A DNA stretch of 64,000 nt from Heterotrichella gracilis (lineage: Eukaryota > Sar > Xanthophyceae > Tribonematales > Xanthonemataceae): contig JAULBX010031370.1 of the NCBI GenBank assembly GCA_032358255.1, positions 1-64,000 on the forward strand. The letters are read 5' to 3'. Shown piece by piece: positions 1 to 12,500 of this stretch. The position numbers and the translations under genes were made by a program. Below the pieces are notes generated by a model. It saw only the letters and a list, made by a program, of their open reading frames with translations, did not search any database and was not told the DNA's origin. Within the stretch, counting starts at the first letter, position 1. Each line of letters starts with the position of its first letter.

Positions 1-130
1 GGCGGCGGGGGGTGGGGGGGTGGGGGGCGCGAGGGGGCGGACTCGGGCAGCGGGATGGTGAAGGATTTGGCGGTGGCACCTGACAGAGATATACATGAAT
101 TTCATGTAAGGATGAAAAAGGGAAGTCTCA

Positions 131-135
131 TTACA
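131..135 (-). terminator. TGTAA polyadenylation motif, Fluc gene
   Basis: TTACA on the plus strand is TGTAA on the minus strand, 15 nt after the stop at 150. TGTAA is the usual near-upstream element in chlorophyte algae. It is very close to the stop, so its use is uncertain. Confidence 0.35.
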
Positions 136-149
136 TACTGCTATAAACA

Positions 150-2147
150 TCATGATACCACACCTGGCAAGGTGGCGTTGTCCTGCTCCACAATGACAGT
201 GGCTGACCGGCGGGTGAGTGATAATCGGGATGCAGGGGGAAAGTGCGCGCCACTCGTCGCAGCAGCATTGCCATTCTCCCGGCGATGCTCCCCCCTTGCC
301 TCCCGACCTTTCACCCCGCCAGCCCCCCTCACCGCCCCAGCAAGCTCCCCCTGATTCCCCACGTCGCCTCCCAAAATCCCCACGCCACCCCCCAGGATCC
401 CCACCCCCGCCTCGCTGCGTGTGGCGCTCATGGCGAAGCGCACATACCCCGCCTCCTCTATCTCATCTGTATCGTCCTCCCCTGGCATGGCCAACAACCC
501 ACCCGCATAGCTGCCATGCGAGACCACCCCATCAGCCAAGAAGGATCCCCCTTCAACCCCTACTCCTGCACCACTTGCTCCCCCTGGCAAAGGGGAGGGC
601 ATCGGGCCCCTTGTGGAGGTCCCGGGTTTAATTTGAATTTCCGCTGGCCCGGCATACCCCGGCACCCGCATCACATCCGTGTCATCCTCCCCTGGCATGG
701 TCAGCAGGCTGCCCTCGTAAACCCCCGCTAGCGTTTGCTCCCCCTGGCTAGGGTATTGATTAGGATCCCCACCACCCGACCCCCGGAGCTGCCCACCCGT
801 CCCGGTCGGCCCTGATGCCCCTTCCAGCTGTGCCTGTTCTGCCTGTGCCTGTTCTGCCTGTGCCTGTTTCAGCTGTGCCTGTTCCAGCTGTGCCTGCACT
901 CGGTCCACCTTCCAATCTGAGGAGAAAACCCAGTAATGCAGCGCCACCGCGGTCTGCTCCCCGATCAACAGTGACACCAGCGCAAGCTCCATCCCTATCA
1001 GAAACCGCAAGTTAGGGTCGAGCACATTTCATGCTTTATTTTACTCTGGTATACTACTAAAATTCATTGTTTTATTGCTATGGACTGGCAAATTACAGGC
1101 CGGCGTCACGCACAGCTGGAACAGGCACATGCGGAACAGGCACCTACCGATCAGGAAGCCCCACACCGCGCTCCACCACTGCCGCTGGTTGATCCCCACC
1201 TCCATGAGCCACAGCACCCATGATGCAAAGGTGGTGAGGCTGCCGCAGTAGCCTGTGCGCAGCCCTATGTGCAGCTCAAGGTTACTCTGCCAGGAGTGGT
1301 GCGCGGGCAGGAAGGCCAGGGCCTTGGTGGTGTGCGTCAGGCCCACCTGCAGGTGTGTAATGATGGATGGGATTGAGGGTCAGGGTTTAGGGTTTGGTGG
1401 TGCGCGGGCACGAAGGCCAGGGCTTTGGTGGTGTGCTTTAGACCACCTGCATGTGTGTATGAGGGACAGGGTTTAGGGTTTAGGGTTTGGGCCTTGGTGG
1501 TGTGCTTCAGGCCCACCTGCACGTGCGTAATGATGGCTAGGGTTGAGGGTTTAGATTTTAGGGTTTGGTGGTGTGCGCAAGTCCCCACTACATATAATGA
1601 CCCGCTTATCACGGCGTGCAAGGGCAAGTGGACATATGGGTTGTGATGGATAGGGTCTAGGGTTATGGTTTAGTGTTTGCTCGTGTGGGTGACCGCCACC
1701 TTTATACATGCAATGCATCCACCTGTGAGACTGACATCAAGCACCTTCTATCATCCCAGAAAAATTTGGTGGACCCAAGCCAATCTACGAGGGATATTAT
1801 TGCTGGACGCGACAATGGGAATGCTACAGTGCATGGCGAGTGGCCACATTGGTAAATGCATCCCCCCACCCGGACACGCACACCACTGCAGCTATGGCCG
1901 CCATCCCTACCGTGGAAGCCGCGGAAAAGAGCCCCATGAAGAAACTGCCCAGCATGTTTGCGGGGAGGTCAGGGAAATAGGCCCCGTATGTGGATGTGCT
2001 ACTGGCCACCAGGCAGAGTCCCTTGGAGTCTGGTTGACACCCTAGGGTAAACAGCGCCCCCAGGTAGATGCGCGTGAGGGCCCCCAGCTGGGCGAAGAGG
2101 GCCAGGTGGAGGAGGGTAAGCGCTAGGGTTTTGTCCTGGGATGCCAT
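150..2147 (-). CDS. Fluoride channel/exporter, CrcB/Fluc (FEX) family, possibly partial
   Basis: Exons on the minus strand: 2147-1911, 1286-1148 and 994 down to a stop at 150-152; phases join exactly (406 aa if it ends there). Exon 1 starts MASQDKT and carries the first membrane segments with GALTRIYLG and FPDLPANMLGSFFMGLF. Exon 2 carries GLRTGYCGSLTTFASW, the Fluc pore signature (G-x-C-G-G-x-T-T-F-S). Exon 3 starts with FLIGMELALVSLLIGEQTA, the last helix of a Fluc domain. The family exports F- through the plasma membrane; eukaryotic FEX proteins usually fuse two such domains. Only one is visible here, followed by a Gln/Ala-rich linker and two copies of a MPGEDDTD-containing unit. A TGTAA motif at 135-131 supports an end at 150; otherwise the second domain lies left of the window. 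Family assignment is firm, the 3' end is not. Confidence 0.82.
1297..1575. repeat. Degenerate tandem repeat in Fluc intron 1
   Basis: Three imperfect copies of a unit of about 90-110 bp follow one another, each with the string CTTGGTGGTGTGC, then CCCACCTGCA or a close form, and ending in GGGTTTAGGGTTT-type runs. The unit lies wholly within intron 1 (1910-1287) and has no open frame of interest. Confidence 0.75.
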
Positions 2148-3593
2148 GGCGTGGTGGGACGGGGGTGGGGGTGGCGAGTGTGTGAGGGATGTGTTGGCTG
2201 ACTGTGGTTGGCGTGCAGTGATTGAGGCTGGCTGTGTGACTGAGGGGTTGAAGAGTGGGGTAGAGGCTGGGGCGGGGAAGGAAAAGGAAGGAGTAGGATG
2301 GTTCACCGAGACATGCCTTTGTGGGTGGCTATGTTGATGCTGGAAGAGGAGTGCGTGGTGTGAAGCACGAGAGGTGTTGCTTTTGCAACGGGAAGTACGT
2401 ATCAAGGTCGGGCCATCCCCTCAGCGTATTCCCACCCTCAATCCAGCTGGGGTGGATATGCATGCATACCACAATGCATGCATGCATCTGCAAGTGGCAA
2501 GTAGACAGCGTTACCCCGATAAGTGGACAACCACGCAGCAACGTTAATACGTGTCACACTTGCTATGTGCAATAACACGAACTGGCTGGCTAGTCTGCGC
2601 ATCCTGCGCAGCGTTTATTCAAATACGGAAAAAGTACACTGCACATGTGGGGCCCGGTCAGAGTAAATATATTATCATGCGACGTTGGGTTTGACTACTG
2701 TAGTCACTAAAGGAGGTTGCCTTGGCTGCATTGTATGCCGGACCCAAGCAAATAAATAGGGCAGCTTTTATAAGTTGAGCAACTGCTTTCCATGCCCACA
2801 CTCCACCTACGGCATCTGGGTCCATTCGATATCTCAAGTAAGCACCCGAGTTTGAACACCCAAAGCGCCTTTCTTTCCCAGCACCAACAACCACTCAGTA
2901 AGGTTTGTACACCAACGCATCTTTTTTGCCACCTCCTGTTGGCTTGAAAGCTGCATTGGCATCGCGGCGGGGGCCTATCTGCCACAGCGCATCGTACAGC
3001 GCAACCCCTGCCGGGAGGCATGCGTCCGCAGCAAGCTGCACACACCACCCGTATTCAAACCCTTTGGGCACAGGATTGCGCCGTCTGTTGTTGTACGGTC
3101 GGTGGGGGTCAAGGAGGTTGACATCACACACGGTAGGGATGCCATATGCATGCAAATAGCTGGTATGCGTGGGTTCGGTCGCCTGGGAGGCTGCATATGG
3201 GCTTGGGTGGTATGACCCTTGCTCCATTTATAACGCCAACTTGTATACATATCCTATGCGCCAGGGCGTGTGCAGAGGGGGGTTTGGGTTGCTACCCACA
3301 CCCCGTGAGTACCCTAAGGGTGTGTGCACGCACCGGCTCCTGGTGCGCTTCAGTAGCGCTGTATGTCGGACAATACACATCTACAGCCCCCAATATGCGA
3401 CCACTGCTTACAACTGTGCATCCAATTACATACCTTATCAAGGTAATGATAACATCACCACCGCCGCCCTCTCCACATAGGTTGCTGCTACCATCCACAC
3501 CACAGCCCCACAACAACAACACGTGCCACCACTCCATGAACCCTCCCCGTTTTGTTACCAAGCCCATACCCACCACCCCTTGACACCACCCCC
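2148..3593. other. Divergent intergenic region, Fluc (-) and SAC1-like (+)
   Basis: No conserved protein, RNA gene or clear TATA element was seen. Around 2455-2490 there is a cluster of overlapping TGCATGCA palindromes. The region must contain the promoters and 5' UTRs of both flanking genes. Confidence 0.5.
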
Positions 3594-6500
3594 ATGCCTG
3601 GTGGGGCCATGGGTGTGGCTGGTGGGGACCGGCTGGGGTGGCGGGGGTGGGTGAGCGTGGGGGTGGTGGGTGTGGGCATGGCTGCGCTTGTGAAGGACAG
3701 GTTTCCTCCCCAGCTGGTGCTGCTCACTATGCTCCTCACCTTGGTGCTGTCAGGTGAGGTGAAGTGATTATTGGCTTTAGATTATGGCATGTATGGCATG
3801 GCATTCGTGGCATGATTTGATTAATCTGTTATCCTGTAGCTCACAATGTGTTAATTCAAATGTGGCATGCAACTGAATTCCACCCTCAGAACCCCAGTCA
3901 AAACCCTAGGGTGCTGCTGGCCGCAGGTGTGATCAGCGTGCGCCAAGCCCTAGTAGGGTTCAGCGACCAGGGCCTGTGGACCACGGCAGGTGGGCAGGCG
4001 CATAGGATCATGTGCATGAGCATTGGACAACTGTATGCGCAGGCACTTTTTGTGCTGACCGCATGCTGCATGGGGGGCTCCCCTTGCGTGACCCACTTAT
4101 CTGTCCATGTGATTGGTATATTGTACTCACGCCAGGGTTTAGGGTTTAGGGTTTATGTGATAGCACCCCTCATGCGACCACTGCATGCTACACATGGTCC
4201 CATGTGACATCCATTTTCATGTAATGGCTCGACCATGTGATCAACATGCCTGTCCATGTGATTCCCCCCCTCCCACTCCACCCGTGCAGTGCTTTCCACC
4301 CTGGCAGTGGTTGTATCCTCCACCGGCGCCTTGGACGCACACATGCAGCGGGTGCTGGGCAGCACGCACAACACCACAGGTAGGGTTTAGGCTAGGGTTT
4401 GGACCCCACCAAGAGGTACATGCAGCGGGTGCTGGGCAGCACGCACGACACAACCGCTAGGATTTGGCTGAGATTGGGCAGGGCTTTGGGCCGTGCCCAA
4501 GGTTGTATGCCCCTGCTAGCAAGCTGCTGAAGGGTTTGGTCAAGGGTTCATACTAGGTGAGCAGACCTCTTAACTAGGCTAGGGTATATTGCAGCTATTG
4601 AATCTGGGTAGGGCTTAAAATGAAAAACCAAACACATGAGACATCTGGCAACAGCTTGCCAACATCTATGATGCCATCCTCTCCCCCTGCCTCCCCTGCC
4701 TCCCCCGTCTCTCCCCTCCCTCCCCACCCTCCATTCCCCCCCTGCAGTCGGCCAGCTGCGCCTGATGCTGCCTGTGCTGGTGCTGGCACCACTGGTGGGG
4801 GATGTGGCTGCGGTGGCGCTCATGGCACCGGTGGTGGCCAGGTGGTGCAGGAGGACGCGCCTGCCACCAGGACAGGTGGGTGGTGGTGGTGGTGGTGGTG
4901 GTGGTGTGGGACGGGGTGGTGGTGAAGTAGGCTGGTGGTGGAGAATGGCAGTGATGATGCTTAATGTAACGGAGTTTGCTGGGGTGTCGTGGGTAATCCG
5001 CACACACCACAAATTCCCCCCCTCCCCTGGCTCTACTCCCCTCCCAGGACGTGGTCAACCACCTGATATATGACCCCCTCCCCATTCCGCAGATGTTCAT
5101 CCCCCTGAGCTTCACTGCACTGCTGGCTGGAGCTGCCACACTGATGGGGACATCATCAAACCTGATAGTAGCAGGTAATCATGGCAAATAGAAGATCGAA
5201 CTGCTTTCATTTGCTTCTAGGAAGGAAGGAACGAAATGTCAACATGCACCGCATTGAGTGGCTGTTGGTAGGTTCACACGTCAAAAGGTTAATGTACAGT
5301 GTGCAAAATCTGCGATATGAATGATGCAGAAGTTGTCTGAAGTAGTATGAGTTGCAGTGTGAGTCACATTCACCTTGATTTTTACTAACAGTACACCCCC
5401 CTTCCCCTTGTCCACTCACAGCCCAACACAGGAAGCGCTACCTGGACCCGGAGTCAGCACATTTCGACCCAAATGTGGGTGACATTTCTCTGTTCAGCGT
5501 CACCCCCTATGCGGTCCCCGTGGCGCTGTGGGGCCTCTTCTTCATCGTGCTCACATCCCCCTTGCTGCTACCAGGGGGGGTAGGCTACGACAGTGCAGGC
5601 ATAGGTGCGCATGTAATGCACCATTTAAACGTTGTAGCAAAAACATACGCCAAATGCAGCAGCTTTGGCAATGCATGGCACTTTCACAGCTAGTCCAGCA
5701 ATGTATCATTTTGAGGGATGGACCCAAGGATGGAACACAGCAATCCACGAGTAATCGGCGTTGGCTCAATGACCAAACCCCAAAATGCACTACTTCTCCT
5801 ATAATCCCCCCTTTCTCTCACCACGTTTTGCCCCCTTATTACACCAGATGGGGAGGAGAAGGACTTTCTTGTGGGGCTGCAAGTCACCCAGGGATCCCCA
5901 GTTGTGGGCAGATCCATTGAGGCAGCAGGGTTGAGGGGGCTGGAGGGACTGTACCTGGTGTCAGTCAGGTGAGGAGGGAAAGAACCCTAATGCAAGGGTT
6001 GGTAAACAAGGGGAAAGAACCCTAGTGCAAGGGTTGTACCTGGTGTCAGTCAGGTGGGGAGGGAAGGAACCCTAGTGAAGGGTCAGCATGCCTGGGGTTG
6101 TGTTCAGATCAGCATGGGATGATTGTGGTCGTGGGGAGCCTATCTTCCCAAGGGCTGCGTGTCTGTCTCCCTGCTCATTTCGGCAAACTAATTACTTACT
6201 TGCATAGCTGTGGCAGGATCGGCATGCCACGATCTACCGACTGGCCTGAGGGCCCCTTTAAAAATTCCCTCATGTGCATCGCACCCAATCCCTCCCCACC
6301 ATTAGTCTCGTTCTTCATTCTTCATTCATTGTGTTCTGGCTCAGACAAGGGTGTTGTGGTATGATCAGGCGCGGCGAGGAGCTGGTGCATGCGGCGAGCT
6401 TTCCATATTCTGCCTTTGGCACATCAACCTTCAATCTGCCATGTCTTGTCTCTGACCTGGGGTTTGTGTTATGATCAGGCGCGGCGAGGAGGTGGTGCAT

Positions 6501-9500
6501 GCGGTGGGGCCCGAGTTTGTGCTGGCTGCGGGGGACGTCGTCTATTTCACAGGTAAGGGTTTGGGCAGGGGTGTAGGGTTTGAGATTTTGGGGGTAAGGG
6601 TTTGTGCTGGCGGTGCTGTTTCTACTAAAATGTTCCCAATGTAGGATCTGCATACATCTCCACCCGCACTTGTGTCCCACACCCACCACCTGACGGGACG
6701 CATTCCCACTGATTTGCACACATTTCCATTCAAAATTCCACCAATTGGCCCCCTTTTGTACCAGGTGACCTTGAGACCGTCCAAGATGTGTCCCACACCC
6801 ACCACCTCACACCATACACAGACGACCTGGAGGGGGGAGGGGCGGAATCAGGGCACCAGGGGGGGAAACCAGGCGGCACGGGCCAGGCGAAACAGCCTCC
6901 CAGGCCGCCCCAAAACCCTAGCCAGGGGAGGTTCAGACCCCGGAGGAGTGAGGAGGGGCCACGCACAGGGGGGGTAAATCAGCGCCAAAGTGGGGATTGG
7001 AGGGTGCAGGGGCCCGGTCAACCCTCGACCCTGCCCCAGGGTGTGGAATACCCTGATAGGGTTTTGCCGCAGTACGACGGCGGCGCCGACACCCCCAGCA
7101 CCTCCCGATCCTATTCCCCCCCTGGGTCGGAAGCTGGTGAAGTGGCGGGTGGTATTGATGGTGCAACTCTGGACCCTACACCAAGGGGAGGAGAAACCCT
7201 AAACCCTCAGCAGGGTCTGGACCCAGCATCAGGGGGAGAAGAGACCCTAAACCCTGAGGAGGTTCTTGACCCTGCTGCCCTCCTTTTGGCCATGCTCTCC
7301 TCCCCCTTTGGAGCCTCTCAGCTGCAAGATGGTGGGGGTGACAATAATGGTGGGGGTGGGGGTGGTGGGAGTGGGGGTGTTTCCTCCCCTTCACCTCCAG
7401 GAGGTATTACTCCCCTTGGGTCAGCGCAAGTTGGTGCAGCTGGTACCTCCCCTGGAACCGCAGCATACGCCCCCCATGCAGCTCCAGAACCCTCTCCTAG
7501 GGTCCAGCCAGCGGCTGCCGAGGAGACCCCACAACCCTCGGCTAGGGGCCAGCAGGATGGGGATGAAATCCTAAAAGCCTCGGCGAGGGTCCAGCCAGAC
7601 GTGGGTGAAGCCCCAAAACCCTCGGCTAGGGCTGAGGCGCACGCTGAGGAGGCCCTTGCTGCCATGCAGCGCCTGATGGCATCACCCTTCGGCGCCCCTC
7701 AGCTGCAGGGTGGGGTGGGGGGTGGGGTAAGGGCCGCACAAGGGGGGATTGGGATGGAGATGGGCGCTGGGGTGGGGGTGGGGGTGGCAGCGGCGCGTGG
7801 ACAGGGGGGAAATGGGGGTTTGGGTTCAGCTCTGGAGGGGGCGAAGGGTGGTGGTGGTGGTGGTGGGGAGGACAGGGGGCGGGCGCCCCCTCAGGCACCA
7901 GGGGGGCACAATAATGTTTTCAAAAGGGGGGAGCACAATCGGAGCATCGCAGGGGGAGCGCAGCAAACTGGCTTCCCCAAATTTGCAGATCCCCCGACCG
8001 ATTTCGGGGGTGCAGGGGGAGGATACGATGGGGCAGCAATGGGGACGTCACACCAGCCCTACACCGTGCCCCCTCCCCCCCCCCCACCCCCTCTCAGTTT
8101 TCAGGAGCTGATGACCTCCCCGTTTGGCGCCTCATCTTCCACCCCCTTGTCAATTTCCCAGCCCCCTCGGCAGGGCACATCCCCAGTCGCCATCCCCGGG
8201 GTGGTGCCCCCGGCCCCCACCGCCCCCATCCCCACCCCCATCCGCCAGGATGCCCACAAGAGCCCCAGCTTGGACGCCATGCTGGTCAACCAAACCTGGT
8301 TCCACAACCCTAGCGGCGGCGGCCAAAACCCTAGCACCACCCCGCCGCGGGGCGCAGGGGCGCTGTCGCTTTCCTTCCAGGGCGCGAAAGCCCTAAGCAA
8401 GGGTTTGCCAGACCCGCCCACGCCCAACCTGGCTCCGGTGCCTGTGGACCTCAAGGAGTTGCTGACCTCTCCGTTCCACCAGGTAAAACCCTAAGAACAA
8501 ACCCTAAACCTCAAGCTGCTGACCTGTCCGATTAGGACACAGGCCGCAACCCTAGGGATTGCGGTCTCGTGCCCTTGTGAATGCTTTTTTGTCACCCTGG
8601 AACCTGCAGCCTTGCACCCCTTGTAGGGTTTTCCACATGACACCCTAGGGTTTCCCGCACAGGTGGCCCAGCCCACCGCCTCTGGCTCCTCCCTTGCCCT
8701 CTCCCCCCAGCAGAGCATGCGAATCATGCGGGATCTGGCGGAATCGCACAGCGCTGACCTGGCACAATCCCACAGCTCCGCCGATTTGGCGATCCAAGGG
8801 GGTCCGGAACCTGAATCCTCTCAACTGCCAGCTGGGGAGGGGCCGGAGGTGGCTGCTGGTGGTGGGGTGGCGGGTGGCGCTAGGGAGGGGGCTGAGTTGG
8901 GGCAGCAGCAAGGGGGGAGTCATATCAAGACTGCAGTGCCTCATCCAAAGGTGGGGATTTTCAGATATTAAAGCAGAGATTGGATTTCATTTGCTTGGGT
9001 GTTGACTGTGTGCATGGGTGTTGACTGTTTGCGTGCGTGCAAAAGCTGGTACTTATGATCGAACCTGTATTTTATGTCACATCTGTATACATGATGCGTA
9101 CCTTTTAACATCGTTGCATGTGCATGTATGCTAATTGTGTGCGGATGCAGCTTCCCGCCATGACCCAGCGGGAGGCGCACCGCATCATGTCGGGGGAGCT
9201 CAGAGCTCAGGCTCAGAGCTCAGAACTCAGAGCTCAGGCCAATCATTCGTTAGGAATGATCAACCAGGCGATGGGTCCAGCCACCTCCTCCACCTCCTCC
9301 CTCCCATCCTTCTGTGAGACATCCACCACCTTGGCGGTGCTGGAGGTGAGGGGTGGGATAGGGGCTTGCCGTGTGGCTGAGCGGTTGCATGAATACCACT
9401 CAAGATCTGTTTGGGGAATTACTCACTATTGTTTGCTCACTATTTTGGTCGAGGTACTTAACCAGCGTTGCCCGGTAAGTTGTGCAGTTGTGGGGCAAGC

Positions 9501-12500
9501 TTACTGACACCAAATCAAGAGTCGTTGGACCGACTGATCGACGCTGGTGTATGAAACGTTGCCAACATATGCAATTGTCGTCACTTGGCTACATGCAAGT
9601 GGTCTGACGCTACACAACATCTTTCACCACCATGCACCACACCCACACCCCACACCCGCTGTGCAGGACCCACCCACCCCCCACCCACCCCGTCCCTCTG
9701 CCACGCCCTCCCCCACCCCCACCGGGCCCCCACCCCTCCAGCTTGTGCACGCCACCATCCGGGCGGGTGCCCCAATCAGCGGGCACACAATCAAACAAGT
9801 GAACTTCAGATCAAGGTTCAATGCGGTGCGTGGAAGAAAACCCATTCACTAGGCTATTTGTTAGGGTTTGCACTGCTGGGTTAGGGTCTGCACTGTCGCA
9901 TGCTGTAGGATTTAGGGTATCTGGGGCGGACATGGTGCTGAAGCGTGTGAAACCCCGACGTAGGGTGGACGCATTACGCAGACTGGCAGCATCATTGAGT
10001 AGGGTGCATGTGCAACTCACGTGGCACCACCGACCCTACACTATGGTTTTATTCCACAGTGCCCTCCACCATCCCTGGCGCCTGTATGCAGCATGCTTGA
10101 AACATTGAGTATGATGACAACGCAGTAGGGGCACACTGCTCCAACCACCAATCATACCCACAAGTGCACCCATACGATCCTATCACACTCCCAGAAGTGA
10201 TCACCACCGCCCCACCCCCACCCACAGGCCGTCATCGCAGTGAACAAGGGGGGGAAGCTGGTGGAGGGGAAACTGGGCCAGGTGGTTCTTGAAGCAGACG
10301 ATGTGCTCCTGATGGATGTGCGCAGCTCCTTTTGGCTGGACCGATCACTTACAATCAATTTCCAGCGGATCGAGCAGGTTGGCAGCGTGCGCACCAAGCG
10401 CCAGCTCATGGTGGCCATGGAAGTCAAGGTGAGGAGACGTTAATCCTAACGGAAACCCTCATTGAGAATCTAGAAACTCCGATCCGATACCTGACTAGAC
10501 ACGTTAGAAACCCTGCTGAAGGCCAATAATGCACACCCGAGTGGGCACCCTAGAAACCCATGGGAGCAGGAGGGCAGCGTGCACACCAAGCACCAGCTGA
10601 TATTGGCCCTGGACGTCAAGGTGAGGAAGGAAAACCCTAGCAAAACCCTCATCAAAACCCCTTGCGTGATCAATGTCCTGCTGTGTGACGCCAGCTCACA
10701 TTGCTCTCAGCCCTGGCACTACTTGTGGATCACCCCCCCCCCCTTTTGCTTGCCAATCATTATGCACTGTAACCCTTGCGTAGGGTCCCACCCTCGACGG
10801 CAGGCGGGTGGGCGAGGCGGGGCTGCGCGGCCTGGAGGCTGTCTTTCTGGCGGCTGTGGAGCGGCCCAACGGCAAAACCCTACATGCGGTTTCGCCCTCC
10901 GAGGTCCTCCGGGAGGGGGACGTGTTATGGTTTGCTGGGGACGTGGATCTGTCCAACCCGCGCCACCCGCTGCACTGCGTGCCAGGTGGGGGTTGGTGTG
11001 TTTAGTGTGAGTTGGTTGTGTATGGTGCACTGTGGTGTGTGGTGCAACATGTGCAAGCTGTTTTCTATCCAATTTCCTTGACATAAAACCCTAAGCAAAA
11101 CCTTGGGGAGATGATGGAAGACCCTTTCCTGTAACCCTAGTCAATCTTCAAATCCTTAACAATGCCCCAACCTCCCCATTGCAGGCCTGCGCCCGCGCCT
11201 CGCCACCCATCCGATGGACGACCTGCCCTCGGGTTCCCCAGTGGAGGAAAGCATACGGGTGGGGGGTGAGGGGGATGCGCTGGGGCGGCGGATGGTGCAG
11301 GTGGTGCTGGCGGCGCGCTCAGAGATCATCGGTGAGTCTAGGGTCAAGGGTTTAGGGATTAGGTTTAGCAAGGTAGCGGCGCTCTGAGATCATCGGCCAG
11401 TCTAGGGTTTAGGGTTTGAAGGTTTGGGGTAAGTCATCACCGGCGCAAGTTGGATCGGGGGTTAGTTCTGTGCTGGGGGTGAAATATCATTGGTGAGTTT
11501 AGGGTTTTCAAGTTTTGGGCAATAATTGCCCCTGTGGCTCCCGCCATTGGTATTGCAATTGCGGTTGTAGTCGTGCATGTGGCTTGGACCGTTCCGCAAA
11601 GGGTGTAGGGTGTAGGGCTTAGGTGGCTTTGAGGGCACCGTGAAGGACCTGCTTCCACACCACCGCTAATGCTGTTATTGTGGCTGTGCACCGCCAGGAA
11701 TGGGTGTGTTCATTGTGATTGGAAGAAATTCTAATCCACTTCCAATTACAATCATCTCAGTGAAAGTGTACATCATCATCAAAGTTGTTATCGCACTTGT
11801 AAATTTTAAAGGTGATTATGGCTGCTCACCCCAGGGAAATCCGTCAAGTGCTCCTGCTTCCGCACCACCTTTGGAGCCGCCATAGTGGCCGTCCACCGCC
11901 AGGGGAGGCGGCTGGGTGGCAAGGTGGGGGCGATAGTGCTGGCTGCAGGAGACGTGCTGACACTGGATACCTCCCCTACATTCCTCGCGCGCCACCGCCA
12001 CTCCCCTTGCTTTGCGCTGGTTACGGAGATGGCCCCGGGCGACCAGTACAGGTGCTCCAGAAAACCCTAGTAGAAACCCTAGGCTTTATATAATGTCGGG
12101 AAATACTAGGAAACCCTCATGCCTAGACAAGCATTGAGCCACAGGGAGACCGTCAAGCCTATGTAATTTCTAAATTCTGGACAAACCTTAAACCCCACAG
12201 GCAAACCCACATCCCATGCCAATCCTAAATTCCTTGCAATCCAAACCCTAGGTAAACCCCTGCACAGCCCCATGAATGCAGCTCTTCACGCATCTCACTG
12301 AAGTCACCTGTTTTGGCAATCCTGCATCCCCCTCATTCCCCTCATCCACCCACCCACCCACCCACCACCGCTCACAGGCCCCCCCTCCACCACCTGGTAT
12401 CAGCCACCGCCGCCGCTGCGCTGCTGGTGGTGGTGTGTGGGTGGGTGGAGCTGCTGCCGGCGGCTGCGCTGGTGCTGGTGGTGGTGGTGGGGACTGGGGG

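Noticed and set aside
1460-1485. TTTAGGG runs as evidence of a chromosome end
   Set aside because: Runs are short (two to three units), degenerate, present in introns throughout the window and flanked by normal genes on both sides.
5048-5092. Upstream acceptor for SAC1-like exon 5 adding 15 residues in frame
   Set aside because: Both acceptors are in frame, but the spacing between transmembrane segments fits the family only with 5093. It is kept as a possible alternative.
4548-5139. Overlapping minus-strand open frames of 150-157 codons over SAC1-like exon 4
   Set aside because: They arise from a (GGT)n tract and GC-rich sequence opposite a conserved exon; no conserved motif and no splice signals.
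9188-9240. CTCAGAGCTCAGG direct repeat as a CRISPR-like array
   Set aside because: Units are about 6-13 bp, without spacers, and lie in a coding exon of a eukaryotic gene.
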